Assembly (NCBI RefSeq): GCF_030253575.1
Contig: NC_080568.1
Location: forward strand, 32,019,001 to 32,083,000
DNA length: 64,000 bases
Direction of reading: 5' to 3'
From: Rhododendron vialii
Taxonomy: Eukaryota; Streptophyta; Magnoliopsida; Ericales; Ericaceae
Made by a program: the position numbers and the translations under genes. Positions 35,733 to 47,607 of this stretch are shown piece by piece. The first letter of the stretch is position 1, and every line of letters begins with the position of its first letter. Below the pieces are notes generated by a model that had not been told where the DNA came from, made no database searches, and saw only the letters and a list, made by a program, of their open reading frames with translations.

Positions 35733-36064
35733 TCGGGGCGGTTTCGGGACCCTTAAAAAAACCTCTAAACCCCCCCTCCCCAAGTTTTCGATCGAATTTT
35801 GATGATCCGAGCTGCTCAATGTAATCATAACGTGATTTTAAGGGTTTTCTTGAGAAATCAACAAAAAAAAGACCGGGACGGGCTTCATCTGAATATTTTT
35901 TTATTGAACGATTAATAAAAAACTGCTCAAATCAAGCCCTTCCCGATTATTTTTTTTGCCAATTTCTTGTGAGCATATTTAAAATCACGTTTTAAACACA
36001 TTAAGCGTCTCGGATCATGGGGTTTTTTTTAAAGTTTTTTTAAGAGTCCTCAAAACCGCCCCGA
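35733..36064. mobile_element. TIR transposon with 7-bp target-site duplication
   Basis: The element begins TCGGGGCGGTTT and ends AAACCGCCCCGA, perfect terminal inverted repeats. The flanks are identical: TTGTTTA at 35726-35732 and at 36065-36071. The inside (332 bp) is a diverged foldback (AATCACGTT... / ...ACGTGATTTTAAG; GGATCATGGGG / GATGATCCGAG) with no transposase. The superfamily is uncertain; a hAT- or Mutator-like origin is possible from duplication size. Confidence 0.85.
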
Positions 36065-37200
36065 TTGTTTATATTTGGTTAGTAGTGTAGTATATAGCTA
36101 CTCTAGTGGCGCCTGTTTTTTATTTTACGAAACATATCATTCTCTCAGGATGCACCACCTTTAATTTAGAAAAATAAGTATTAATTTTAGTTAGGAGTGC
36201 AGAACCTGAAACTGCTACTTTCACCAAAATTACCAGATTAATTGGCAATGGCAATGGAACTAATCACGCATGTCAATCTAAGCCGACCTCTTTAAAAGCC
36301 TTCCCAATAGCAAGTATACCAGATTAGGTAAACACTCAATCTTAGCTACTATACCTATGAAAAGTGAGAAAACCCTCATACAGTGGAGTAGGTAAAGTGG
36401 CCCGTAAAAAACCTTTTGCTATAATTCTTAGCTACTTTTACCGAACCACTATTCATGAAGTAGTCATTATTTTATTATGTCTTCTCTCTCTCTTCTATAG
36501 TTCTGTGGAATCTTCTTCTTTCGATTTGCAGAGAGCATTCATGGGATTCAATTTGTTGCTATAACTCTTTCCCAAAGATTATAGTTGTTGGGATTTGAAA
36601 TGAAAGCTCAGAACGATTAAAGCCTTTATGGGTTTTTCTAAATGAAAGCACTAAGATCCCTAGAACACTCACCCTCCTTTCTTCTCCTTCCAAACCCACC
36701 AAAACCCATCTCAATTCACCCCTTCTTTACCGCTTATATGCCGCCCAACCTTACCAAAATGCCATCTCCACCCCCTCAGATGACGAGAGTGCTAAAAATA
36801 CATTTGACAGTACCCAATACACATTATCCAACAATAGTTTTGATTCAATAACTTCAAATTCGACTTGAGATGTGAAGTATAGGGAGAATTACAGTTGTTG
36901 TGTTCTCAATCTTGGGTGAATTTGAGAGGGAGGGGGGGGGGGGGGGGGGGATTGGTTGGAGGAGTGCTAGAGAATGGGGCACGGATTGTGCTAGCCTAGC
37001 CTCAAACCAAAAAATGGAATGGGGAAGAAGAAGAAAAGAAAAAGAAAAAGAAAAAGAAAAAAGAAATAAAAAATAATATTTTAATAGATGGCAGGTAAAA
37101 TAAATAGTATTAGTGTAGTTGTGAAAAAAAAAATTGGTAGTTAAACTAGACTTGTAAACTATTCCCAAGGTAATTTACCTAAACATTAGTGTATTTGCTC
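36065..37200. other. Repeat-like intergenic stretch without a gene
   Basis: Contains GGTAAA / TTTACC words at both sides (36320-36440 and 37165-37180), a 20-bp poly-G tract near 36932-36951 and a (AAAAAG)n run near 37030-37065. No frame has domain features. It could be an old TIR element, but the ends cannot be set. Confidence 0.35.
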
Positions 37201-37204
37201 TAAG

Positions 37205-37785
37205 GGTCTGTTTGGAAATAGAGGAAAGAAAGAGAAGATGTCGAAGAAGAAAGGGGTAGAGAAAAGTTATTTTCTACTTTTTCTTGTTCCCTCTCTCTTT
37301 TCACTACCAACCAAACAGGATAAGGGTTTTTTTTTTTTTTTTGTTAGTATTGCTATATGTACCGATGGGTACTGTATAGAAGGCGCACTGACAGCCACGC
37401 GGGGGCCTACTACGGATCCCGCATGGAAAATCCAAGCCATTCAATAATTTTAAAACAAAAAATCGAGTGGGTGCTGCAAAAAATAAGCTCAATCCAATAT
37501 GTGTATGTGTTCGATCCAAGCTTTTCATTTTTCTCGATTTTTACAAAATGGGAAGATAGAATCGAGTACTTACACAAATCGGATTGAGCTGATTTTTCAC
37601 AATGTCCACTCGTTTTTTTTTTTTTAATTATTGAACAGCTCGGATTTTCCGTGCGAGGCCCGTAGTGAGCCCTGCACGGCCGTCGGTACGCCATCGGTAT
37701 GTAAACTGTCGGTCCTCATATCTTTTTCGTTTTTTTTTCCTCTCTTTTTTTCTCTTCCTTTTCCACAACTTCCAAACACACCATC
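37205..37785. mobile_element. Outer MITE interrupted by another MITE (nested pair)
   Basis: The outer ends GGTCTGTTTGGAAATAG and CAACTTCCAAACACACC are inverted, and the flanking purine tract AGGAAAGAAAGAGAAG faces the pyrimidine tract TTTTTTTCTCTTCC. The inner part, 37357-37700, is a separate element (listed next). Confidence 0.55.
37357..37700. mobile_element. Inner MITE, relative of the 23785-24150 palindrome
   Basis: The ends GTACCGATGGGTACTG and GTCGGTACGCCATCGGTAT are inverted. The arms GGATCCCGCATGGAAAATCC and GGATTTTCCGTGCGAGGCCC pair, as do AAGCTCAATCCAAT and ATCGGATTGAGCT. The terminal ACCGAC/GGCCGTCGGTACG words link it to the palindromic element in the LRR intron. Confidence 0.7.
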
Positions 37786-37806
37786 TGACTAGTGTAATCT
37801 ATGGAA

Positions 37807-38457
37807 TGTTGGAAAATTTCCAGATTTTATGAATGATAATTGGGACATTTGGAGGGTCTCCCGAGACTACCGAAACGGCTCCCGTTGGTTCGTTAAATCT
37901 GAACGAGGCTCTTCTTTTCCAGCAGTTTTGGTTGAATAATACCCCATGAATATAGGTTAATTCTGGCATTTGCACCTGCTATTCATTTTGGCAGTTTTGT
38001 ATATTGATTCTCCCCTATTCAAGGCTAAGGAATCAATTTTCCGTATTCATTTTCTGGCTGTTACAAAAGCCACCAGAGTTGTATATAATGAGCAGTCCAT
38101 TCTTCATTCTGGATCAGAAAATTCACCAACTCTGCGAGCTCTAAAATTCGTTCTTTGTGTGAGAGAGAGACATACAGTAGTTAGTTCGTTAAGGCGGTTG
38201 ACGGTGGTGTTCCTACGGCTTACGGTCTAGCCGAGCCAACCCTGGAAGGAAGACGTCGACAGATCCTACAACACCCTCGGTAGACGACGAATCTTTCTTA
38301 AGAAGACTGTGGTATTACACAGGACTCGGTTCATCTTTTGTAAATCCATTTGTATTTCTTTTCTATGTAACTTGTTTCGTTTATATTTATTCTGTAATCG
38401 CAATGTTATTAGTGAAATTGTTATTTGAAATTACGTTTTTGCCGAAATTTTCCAACA
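37807..38457. mobile_element. Solo LTR of an LTR retrotransposon (copia-like size)
   Basis: The 651-bp unit starts TGTTGGAAAATTT and ends AAATTTTCCAACA, an extended TG...CA terminal inverted repeat. It is flanked by the 5-bp duplication TGGAA at 37802-37806 and 38458-38462. No second LTR or pol gene is next to it, so it is the product of LTR-LTR recombination. Orientation is not certain; a T-rich, polyadenylation-like region near 38340-38400 suggests plus. Confidence 0.88.
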
Positions 38458-38749
38458 TGGAAAACTATTCATTTGCTGGAAAAAAATGTTCTTACAGAAA
38501 ATATGAGCTTTGACATCCACCTAATTGAATTAAAGGGGCGTTTCCGCTACGCAATAAATTGTGAACAATTTCTTAAAATGCCCTTGAGCAAATGTCATTT
38601 GTGGTGAATTGAATAACGTTCTCCGATAAGGCTGAACGACCATAACTCAGTCTAGTCAGTTATAGTCTACCTCTTGATTCTATGAAGAGATAATATATAC
38701 TGTACAATTTTACTTCAGGAAACGCGACTGGAAGACTTCTGCACAAGGC

Positions 38750-38945
38750 TTTGTTCGCTTAACCGTTTTGTTTTCAATCATTATCTTATTTCTTTCTTTA
38801 ATTATTACTATCTTATTTTTTCAATTATTACTTTCTCATCTCTCTCTATCTCTCTCCAATTATTGCCCATATCTTCAATCATTACTCTATTTCTCTCTCC
38901 ACCCACTACCAAAACTAAACTCTCAACCAAACACAACGTTTATGT
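38750..38945. mobile_element. AT-rich MITE-like element, copy B
   Basis: This is the reverse-complement counterpart of the 2085-2290 repeat: pyrimidine-rich, with CAATTATTACT, CTCTCTC and CAACCAAACACAA. It is non-coding. Confidence 0.5.
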
Positions 38946-40750
38946 TCATTTTTATGCTCCGTTCTAGTTTCTTTCAAAAAGTGTTTTTTAAAAAGGAAGG
39001 TTATTTCAAGTTCAAAAATTATGTGTTTGTGCAAATAATTTTCTTACCAATATGAATCTTGTTTGATAGATTTCATTGAGATATTTTAAACGGTGCAAAA
39101 AAAAATTCATTTTCATTATATTTAAACTTAAAATTATTATTTATTTTTGAAATAATTAAAAAAAAAAGCGGAACGGCACCTTAAAACAACAAAGGGAAAT
39201 TGTTCGGGCTCATCCAGCAACTGGAAGTGTTGAATATTCATCTTTTGGTAAGAACCACTGACGGAGAGTCTTTATCTAGCCAACGAAACCAGACACACTC
39301 AGAGTCCATTTCAAAACACATTTTTAAAAAATATTTATTTATTTTACATTTTCAAACTTAAAAATAATATCAATAAAAAATATTTTTTTTGATTTTTTTT
39401 GCACCGTATTAAATATCTCAATGAGATCTTTCAAATAAGATCCATATTGCATATTTTTATATTTCAATAAGCCCAACATTTTTTAGCTTGAAATTGCCTT
39501 ATTAACAAATAAGTACTTATTTGGTGTTCGGGAATGGGCTTAGCTTGTTCGTTTGGGGGCTTTAAAACCCAAGTGCATAATCTTCAATACATTTTCTCTA
39601 TCTATCTATCTCCACTCAAATCTTCTTCAAAACCCAAAACGAAGAAGCCCGATCGTAACGGTGGACTAGTTGACATTAATCTTGAGGGGGGATTGGTTGA
39701 GCTGGACTTTCTCTGTGCCACTGAACTCCATTTTTTGCTTTTTCTCTTTTGCCGTTGAATTAGTGGATATTAATTGTGACAAGTTAACCACTGGTGTTAC
39801 TCATTATGTCGAGAAATACTATGCTGACAAGTCAAACTCTTGGTAATGAATTGATTGAGGTTAGGATAATGTTAATTACTCAAACATGTATACTATATAT
39901 AAAACTAAATGTGACTTGCAACGTTTATAAAGATTAGGATGTAATGTTGTTGTGGTTTTATATATCTATATGTTTTATGGTTGGTAAAAAAGAAGAAAAA
40001 AAAGATTAGGTTAAAAATGGTTGCGTCAAAACTTAAATGGTGAATGTCGTTCCAATAGAGATAAAGACAAAAGGGGGAAAGGTATAAATGCATACCCGAT
40101 TATCACATAAGGAGCTACAAGAGAGATCATCGTATGAGGGAATGCAAAGAGTAGAACGGTATGTGCCGAGACCAGAGAGGTTGCATTCAGATTAAATTTG
40201 AACCAAATCTATTATATAAATTGTGACGGTGTAGGGTCCATCTAAAAACAAGTTGTTGCAATGACTATGATTCATTTTATTTAATGGCTGAGGTGCATTC
40301 TCATACTCTTATTAAACTGTCCACCATCTAGTATATTTTTGGCTTACTAATTTTCTAAATATTGATCAGAAAATCATAATCCAATTTGCCAAAATGAAAG
40401 AAATCATATCTCACAACAAAAAGTACACAAAAAAATTGGTTAAACCAAATTAGTGAACGTCTTTCAATTTGGTTTGGGATCATTGGAGGGTGGGCCGGGG
40501 GTTGTTCAGCTTATTTCTAGGTGCTCCTCGAGCCCACAACGAGGATCATACATTTGTTTACTCGTCGAGAATATCAATCACGATATAATTATCGTTAATG
40601 AATAATAATTAATATATTTCAAAACACATTTATAAGATGATATATGTGAATCTGGAAAACGTTGAGAAAATGAGCCCAATAAACCACTATTCTTGGACCA
40701 AAAATAATTTCACTATTACGAAAGACAACCTCAGACACAGATAAGCCTAA
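38946..40750. other. Intergenic DNA upstream of the COG0523 gene
   Basis: No gene is recognised. Two AT-rich blocks near 39045-39120 and 39330-39440 share inverted words (TTTCATTGAGATATTT / AAATATCTCAATGAGAT and GCACCGTATTAAA / TTTAAACGGTGC), so they may form one foldback element of roughly 400 bp. The last 100 bp, with a CTCTCTCTATAGAAAG stretch near 40769, probably includes the core promoter of the next gene. Confidence 0.4.
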
Positions 40751-40852
40751 ACCCCGGCCCACCATACCCCTCTCTCTATAGAAAGATCTTCTAAAACCCC
40801 AAACCTCCATTACCCACCACCCAACGGCCAACACGCATAGAGATCTCCGGCC

Positions 40853-43800
40853 ATGGCTTCAATCTCACTAGACATAGCCGCCGCCGCCTTCGTCGGACTA
40901 GCCAAGTGCCACTCGAAATACCCAACTTGCAGCAGGGTTAGAACCTCGGTTTTGCCCCTTTTATGGAGGCCCAAATGCCACCACACCGCTCTGAATTTCC
41001 GTTCCATCTCTACGCAACCCAGAATCCTCTCCATCGAAATGCCCAAATCGAGGCGATTCTCTCGTAGGTTCACGGCCGCTGCCGCCCCGGCGCAGGCGGA
41101 GAGTTCCGACGTTTCGACCAAGCTGCCGACCGATGATAGAATCCCTGCTACTGTGATAACTGGCTTCCTGGGTTCTGGAAAGGTTGATGAATTCATGTCT
41201 TTCTCTTTCTAGGCTTACTGGTACAAAGAATTTGGTTATTTGAATGATGGGTCGATTATGTTGGTGCCAAAAAAGCATTGTTTTAAAGCCATTTTTTAGC
41301 TCGCTACTGTGTCAGAAAGTAAAACAATAGTAATGCTATTGCACTTTTCACTTTTCAATGCAAATCAGATGGCTTGTATGCTGTGGCATGCAATTGCCAA
41401 AGTTGATGTCAAATTTGGCATCAAGAATGACACTTTCAAAATTTGGCACAAGAGTGGAGAGGATATCACCATTCTTGATTATTCAAGTCTTTATAAATTC
41501 TGATTGTTCTGGATGTTTTAAGAACCATAATTGAAATTCATATGCTTTGCATCAAATAACCCAAACTCAATGTCTAAATTTGTTTGCAAAATGTTAAAGC
41601 TAAATATAGCAAATCCCTATATTTGAAATCCTCATCTATCCAAAGGTGGCCTATGTTTTGATGCCATGTATGCCTGAGTTTGCGTCAAATGTATTGAAAA
41701 AGGTGGAAATGTGATGAGTGGTCCCATTAATGTTTTTGTGGTTTGGAGTTTTGTTGGTGATTATTGTAGCTTTTCTTGTTTAATCAGAAGTTTCTGATTA
41801 TTAGGGATGTTTTAACTTTTAAGGAACATAATTTGCAAGTATGGTATTTAGAAGTTGCAGACAGGCTTTATAGTATTAGATCATAAACTCAATCATTTGA
41901 GATGGCCCGTGAGCTAGAATGCCCTAATCTTATGTTAATGATCCTAGGGGATAGTATTATTACAAAATTGACCTACTTTGGCTATTTTTATGGCACTATT
42001 ATGTGGTAAATAACAAATGGTTAGTTTTTGCCTTCGGTTAGTGGGATGCATTTTTCAGCTAACAGGGTGAAATGAGCAATTTATTGTTTTGAATTTTCTA
42101 GTGGTTAGTCACAGCTAGCTTGACTGTGGTTCTGCCTGAATTTGATTATTTCTGTGGAATCTGGGTGGTGTTACTGCAGCTATTGACCCGTTTCTCATGT
42201 TTTAAACAGACTACTTTATTAAACCATATATTAACCGCGGATCATGGGAAACGCATTGCGGTGATCGAGAATGAGGTACGGGGATGACGACTTCCTTGTT
42301 AATATAATAATCTTGTTGAAATCCAGATGTGTTAGATTGTTCACTTTCGTGTTGGTTAGTGGTGATATACGAAGGAATTTTGGTAGCTTTGGTTTCACTG
42401 GATATGCAATTTTGAATTGTATTAAGGTGATACATTCATCCATTTGTTGTGTTTGCAGTATGGTGAAGTAGACATAGACGGTTCTTTAGTTGCATCTAAA
42501 ACTACGGGGGCTGAGGACATAATGATGCTCAATAACGGGTGTCTTTGTTGCACAGTGAGAGGTGATCTTGTCAGGATGATTGTTGAATTAGTCAATAAAA
42601 AGAAAGGAAAATTCGACCACATAGTCATTGAGACTACAGGTAGTGGCTATATAATTCACAGTTTGCTAGATGCATTGGACTTCTCCAGACTCCAGTTGGC
42701 GTTGTGCCTTATATGCTATGTATCAACTTTGCAGGATTGGCAAATCCGGCACCAATCATTCAGACTTTTTATGCAGAGGATCAGATTTTTAATGACGTTA
42801 AGCTAGATGGTGTAGTCACTTTGGTTGATGCTAAACATGCTAACATTCACCTGGATGATGTTAAGCCAAAAGGAGTGGTCAATGAAGCTGTAGAGCAAAT
42901 TGCATATGCTGACCGTATAATAGTCAATAAGGTACAAAACTTCACATTTTTCATTCAGTGTGGGCTAGGTTATGCTTCTTAAATATAAAGGTTAAACTTT
43001 AGGATTCTTGACTGACTTAGTCTATGTAAATTTTGTTCTGGTTTTATTTAATTCAGAGCCCTTTCTGTATTGGTGGACCGAGTGCAGCTTTGTCAAAACT
43101 GAAACATTAGAACCTTCAAAGACCAGTCTAGGGACCTTTGAAGACTGGTCTATCCATATCTTACTTTTTAGTTTGAATTTGGAGCCCATGGCTCATCTCA
43201 TGGATTATGTTTCAGCTTCTAAAACCAACATTCTACCAAGTTCAGTTGTACTCCCTCCGTCCCAAAATGTTTGTCCGGTTTGCAAAATGAGGACTCCAAA
43301 ATAATGCATTTCTTTCAAGAAAAAGTTCAAACTTTTTTCATAAATTAAAAGAACTCATCTATATCTAGTGAATTGTTGAAAAAAAATTGAATTTTTCTTG
43401 CAGAAATTGTATTATTTTTACATCCTCGTTTTGCGGACCGGACAAACATTTTGGGACAAAGGGTTCTTCTACTTGGTGGTACCTAAACTATCATCATAGG
43501 AATAAATCTGAGGTTTGGATAAGTTCAAGCAGCTGAATGTCTTTTGTGCTGTCAATGCTGTTGTAGTATCTGGGTATCACTGAAAATGGGAACTTATCTA
43601 TGTTAGTTAGTGTATGGTAGTTGAATAAAGATTTGACTCTCTAATTTATGTTTGCTGGTTTAAAACATGGTTAATTTGGTCTTCCTTGTTGCTGCTAGAC
43701 CGATCTTGTTGGCGAGCCACAAGTTGCTTCTTTGATTCAGCGGATAAGGGTATATCAATGACTTGCTTATTTTTCACGTCCATTGTTTTTTATGTGCTTT

Positions 43801-46330
43801 GTTAATTTTGCCTCCTAACTTTGATGTGAAACTGGCTGAACACAGAGCATAAATGGTCTGGCTAATTTGAAGCGAACCCAGTTTGGGAAAGTTGATTTGG
43901 ATTATGTTCTTGGGATTGGAGGCTTTGATTTGGAAAGGTTATACGACTTCCGATATTTGTCTCAATTTGTTGACTTAGGTTCATAAGCCTTTGTCTTATT
44001 GCTTTGGTTACTTATGTGAGTGTGAGCAAATTGATTTCCTGTGTTATTTAGATGCTGCAAAGCCTTTTAATTTCAGCTCATTACGTCATCTTCGCTCTTG
44101 GTTTACTTTTTTGAGCTTATATTTCTATGTTTGACCAATAAGCTTACTTTTGATGCGCACTTGCCAGAATTGAAAGTGCTGTCAACGCTGAAGATTCAAA
44201 GGAAGATCATGCTAGTCACAGCCATGATCACGAGCAGGATCACGATCATGATCACGAGCACGATCATGATCACGATCACCATCATCATCATGACCACAAA
44301 CATGGTACTTCAGTTTGATCTTATGAACTACCTGTGGTAGAAGATATTTTCTCCTTGCACATTCTAAATTACTTTGCTAACTTCTTCAGTGTTGTGCATT
44401 TGAATAGGATGCACTATTCAGCTGCTCTTTGTCTATTTCTTGTCAAAATAAGGCTGTTTTACTTTTCTAAATAGCTGTCCATCAATCTTGCCAGTTACAA
44501 TTTTGGCGATTCCTTCCCTCTTTACCGAATGAAGTGCTATGCATACATGTGCACGTGTGGCAAATTGAGTTCTATTCTGTTACTGTATAGATAATGGATC
44601 ACCGGATTATACAAGGATATCATCACTAAAGGGGTTGGTTTGGGCTTAAGAAGTTAAATCAGTTCCTTGAACCTCCTCCGTCGCTCTTGCACTCATGGGC
44701 ACCACACACACAACAGTAGTTTGTCTTTGTCATTTCATATGGTTAACTTATTTGTAAGGATTTCTGTGTGTATTCATGTATATTTACTTCGTTTCGGATT
44801 TCTGTGTGTATTCGTGTATATTTCCAATGATTTGCTGCTGACCGAAGACAAGGACTACTTCATTTACTGTACCAGCTTCTCGACTGTGATCTTGGTGTAA
44901 ACTTGTTGCTACTCTTCTACTTGTCATAACGGTTTTGTGAAGTATCAATTTCTTTAATACCAATGCAGAGCACCATGATGATCGCCATTCCCATGATCAC
45001 ACTCACGATCCTGGCGTTTCTTCAGTCAGCATTGTTTGTGAAGGGAGCTTAGACCTTGAGAAGGTCAGTTTTGAATTATTTTTTTGCGCAAAATATTGTC
45101 AGTTTAACAGTTTTAAATCATAATCGAGTCCAAGAATTCTAGAGTGAAATCACTAAAGGGGAATTTTCTGTTTGGGTTAGATAATACTGAAAAAGGATTG
45201 TCTGCTAAGTTGTGTGTAATTTGTCAGGCTAATATGTGGCTGGGTACATTGTTGATGGAACGGAGTGATGACATTTATCGCATGAAAGGTCTCCTATCCG
45301 TCGAGGGTATGAAAGAGAGATTTGTCTTTCAGGTGATTATACTCTCCCTAGTGCTGGTGTTTCAATAATTCTCTCAATAACCTTCATCCTTGATTGCTGA
45401 AAAACATTCCTATGATCTCTCTTGTGGCAGAATGTACTTGTGATGCCAAGTTGATCATATGTTAGCTTCTTATTGTGTTATGTTGTTACATGGAGTCATT
45501 TTCATTTTTTGAAGGATTCAAGCCCCGACTCAGGGACTCCTACTTCTGGGTGAATAATTGACTCTTTAAGACGTTGAACTCGATATTCGACGAAACCCGA
45601 AGCAAACAAAGCAATGTATAAATAATAATAACAAAAATATTACATATTGGCTAGCTATGGCTACTTTTGGGGTTTTCTGGATTCATTTTTGGCATTCTTG
45701 TAATCTAGCCCCGTGCTTTCTCTTGTTTAGACTCGCGAGTGTTTTGTGTCTGATCTGAACTGTGCATTCTCTGCCACCATTAATGTTGCCTCAAGCTAAT
45801 ATTTTTGAGTATTTCAAGTATAACTATCTGTTAATCCCGGAGAAGTGCCAAGTTATAGGTTGGTGCGACATAATGCAAACCAACCTAATGAACCTGGCCC
45901 ATAGTACCCTGTCCCGAGATTTTAGTATCAATCTCTCATCTCCTAATTTCACTAGAATTAATTACGCTTTACACATCCTCCAGTGATTCTTAACCTGCCT
46001 CCATCTTATTTTTGTCTACCGGAAGTGCATTAATATGGTGAATTCTTATGGCAAACCAAAAGAAGCCTTGTGTTCTCAGTCCATTGGTGTCGGCTCAACA
46101 GTGAAGTATCTTACATAAATATCTAGTTATTTTTTGAATTGCTCTGGAGTTTGTTGGTTATGTTTTTTGGGATCTGTTGCTCAATTTGGCAGGGAGTTCA
46201 TGATATATTCCAAGGTTCACCTGATCGGTTGTGGAACGCAGACGAACAAAGAACAAACAAGATTGTGTTCATAGGAAAGAACTTGAATGCACAGGAATTG
46301 GAGAAGGGTTTCAAGGCTTGTTTAGTCTGA
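40853..46330 (+). CDS. Plastid-type COG0523/CobW-family GTPase (putative metal chaperone)
   Basis: Ten exons: 40853-41182, 42210-42275, 42459-42639, 42735-42931, 43699-43749, 43846-43937, 44168-44304, 44969-45063, 45228-45332 and 46193-46330. They total 1392 nt, giving 463 residues. The ATG at 40853 has a good context (GCCATGGC). The first roughly 75 residues are Ser/Arg/Ala-rich and poor in acidic residues, as in a chloroplast transit peptide. Walker A is GFLGSGKTT (104-112), split by intron 1 after the Lys. The metal-binding CLCC motif is at 160-163 and the guanine-specificity NKTD at 257-260. A histidine/aspartate-rich segment (about 320-364) is followed by a CobW C-terminal domain (MKGLLSVEGMKERFVFQGV...). 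The family comprises P-loop GTPases that deliver Zn or other metals. Relatives from memory are Arabidopsis At1g15730 and PTAC17 (At1g80480). Zinc as the cargo is an inference. Confidence 0.95.
43251..43470. mobile_element. Stowaway MITE in intron 4 of the COG0523 gene
   Basis: TA followed by CTCCCTCCGTCCCAAAATG is the standard Stowaway (Tc1/mariner) terminus. The right end, ACATTTTGGGACAAAGGG, is its degraded inverse. Inner arms GTCCGGTTTGCAAAATGAGGA and CCTCGTTTTGCGGACCGGAC pair. It is about 220 bp and non-coding. A relative is at 5892-6130. Confidence 0.88.
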
Positions 46331-46620
46331 TGACACCATCGAGCAATTAGTCATTGGTGATTTTCGTCAAGCGTGATGAGCTGAGTTATATTGTAGAAAC
46401 AAATCTTGGTCGAAGCCTATCTTTGTTCAATAGGTACAACTTGCTCATTGTAAAACTTCATATGGATTTGACACTCGTTTTGTCTTTAAATGGCTATTTG
46501 AGTGGTACTTGCTGTGATTTTGGGCAAGTCTTTTGTATGTCAAATGAGTACCTACTGGAGTAGTTCTTTTGTTTCTATGGCAAAATTTGTGCAAGGACGG
46601 ACATGAAATTTTATCCCTTG
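46331..46620 (+). other. 3' UTR of the COG0523 gene
   Basis: A T-rich non-coding stretch follows the TGA at 46328-46330. No precise polyadenylation site can be named. Confidence 0.4.
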
Positions 46621-46629
46621 GCAACTTCT

Positions 46630-47260
46630 TCCTCTGCCGTCGTGACTGCTCTCTATAGGTGTTAGGGCCTTTGGGGCATTGAACTGTGTAATGAGCTGAC
46701 ATATACATTTGAGTGTGTTTTAATGCATATATCTACTCCATACTTATAATGGACGGCTTAAATTGTGCACTAAAACTTATAATGGACGGCTCAAATTGTG
46801 CCCTAAAACTCTGTAGTATATCCCGGCACTACAGGGTCCCTTGTCATTTATGCATACTCAAAATGGATGTGGGTCCTATGCCGTTGAACACACTTGTAGT
46901 TAATATTGTAGAGTATCCCTATTTATTCGGGTGCCCGTAAAAATCCATTACAACCTTATCACGGCATATCACTTGCATGTATGAGAGCCACATCAACTCC
47001 AACTACTGTGATTGTGCATTGTGACTATAGGTGCTAGGTCTTTTGCGGCATTGAATTGCGTAAACACGCTGACATATGCATCTGAGTGTGTTGATATAGG
47101 CCATGGTGTGAATTAAGTGTACATTCAACCTATTAAAATAAATGTGGGATCTACGTTATTGAACATGTTGTAAGTATAACAGTTTATTCCTCTTTACTCG
47201 GGTGCCTATAAAAACTCACTATAACATTATCACATGCATGTACGAGGGCCACAATAATTA
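46630..47260. repeat. Diverged tandem duplication, unit about 370-400 bp
   Basis: TATAGGTGTTAGGGCCTTTGG...GCTGACATATACATTTGAG at about 46655 recurs as TATAGGTGCTAGGTCTTTTGC...GCTGACATATGCATCTGAG at about 47025. Further in, ATTCGGGTGCCCGTAAAAAT at about 46925 recurs as ACTCGGGTGCCTATAAAAAC at about 47196. It is non-coding. The copies are clearly older than the 528-bp duplication. Confidence 0.7.
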
Positions 47261-47607
47261 ACGGTGATTATGTATGAGGGTCACAACAATTAATCTTGAT
47301 CATGAACGAGATAAACCGTTTTGAATGTTGTTTTCCCATTCCTGTATGTGTTCACAATATGTCAGTTCAGGTATGACATTGCCAAGCTAGCAAAATGCTA
47401 TTCAGGAGTGTTAACTTTTTTAAATTAAATTACGTCATCATAAATTTTTATGATGTCAAAAATAGGCGTCCCAAATCCCAATTCTACTTGAGCAGTGAAA
47501 AACCTTACTGCAGTATAAATCCATTTGATTTCGAAAGAAGGGATGGATCTGGGGTATCACGTCATTTGGTGTGACAAATTGTATTTTGGTGAGATAAAAA
47601 ATGAAAA

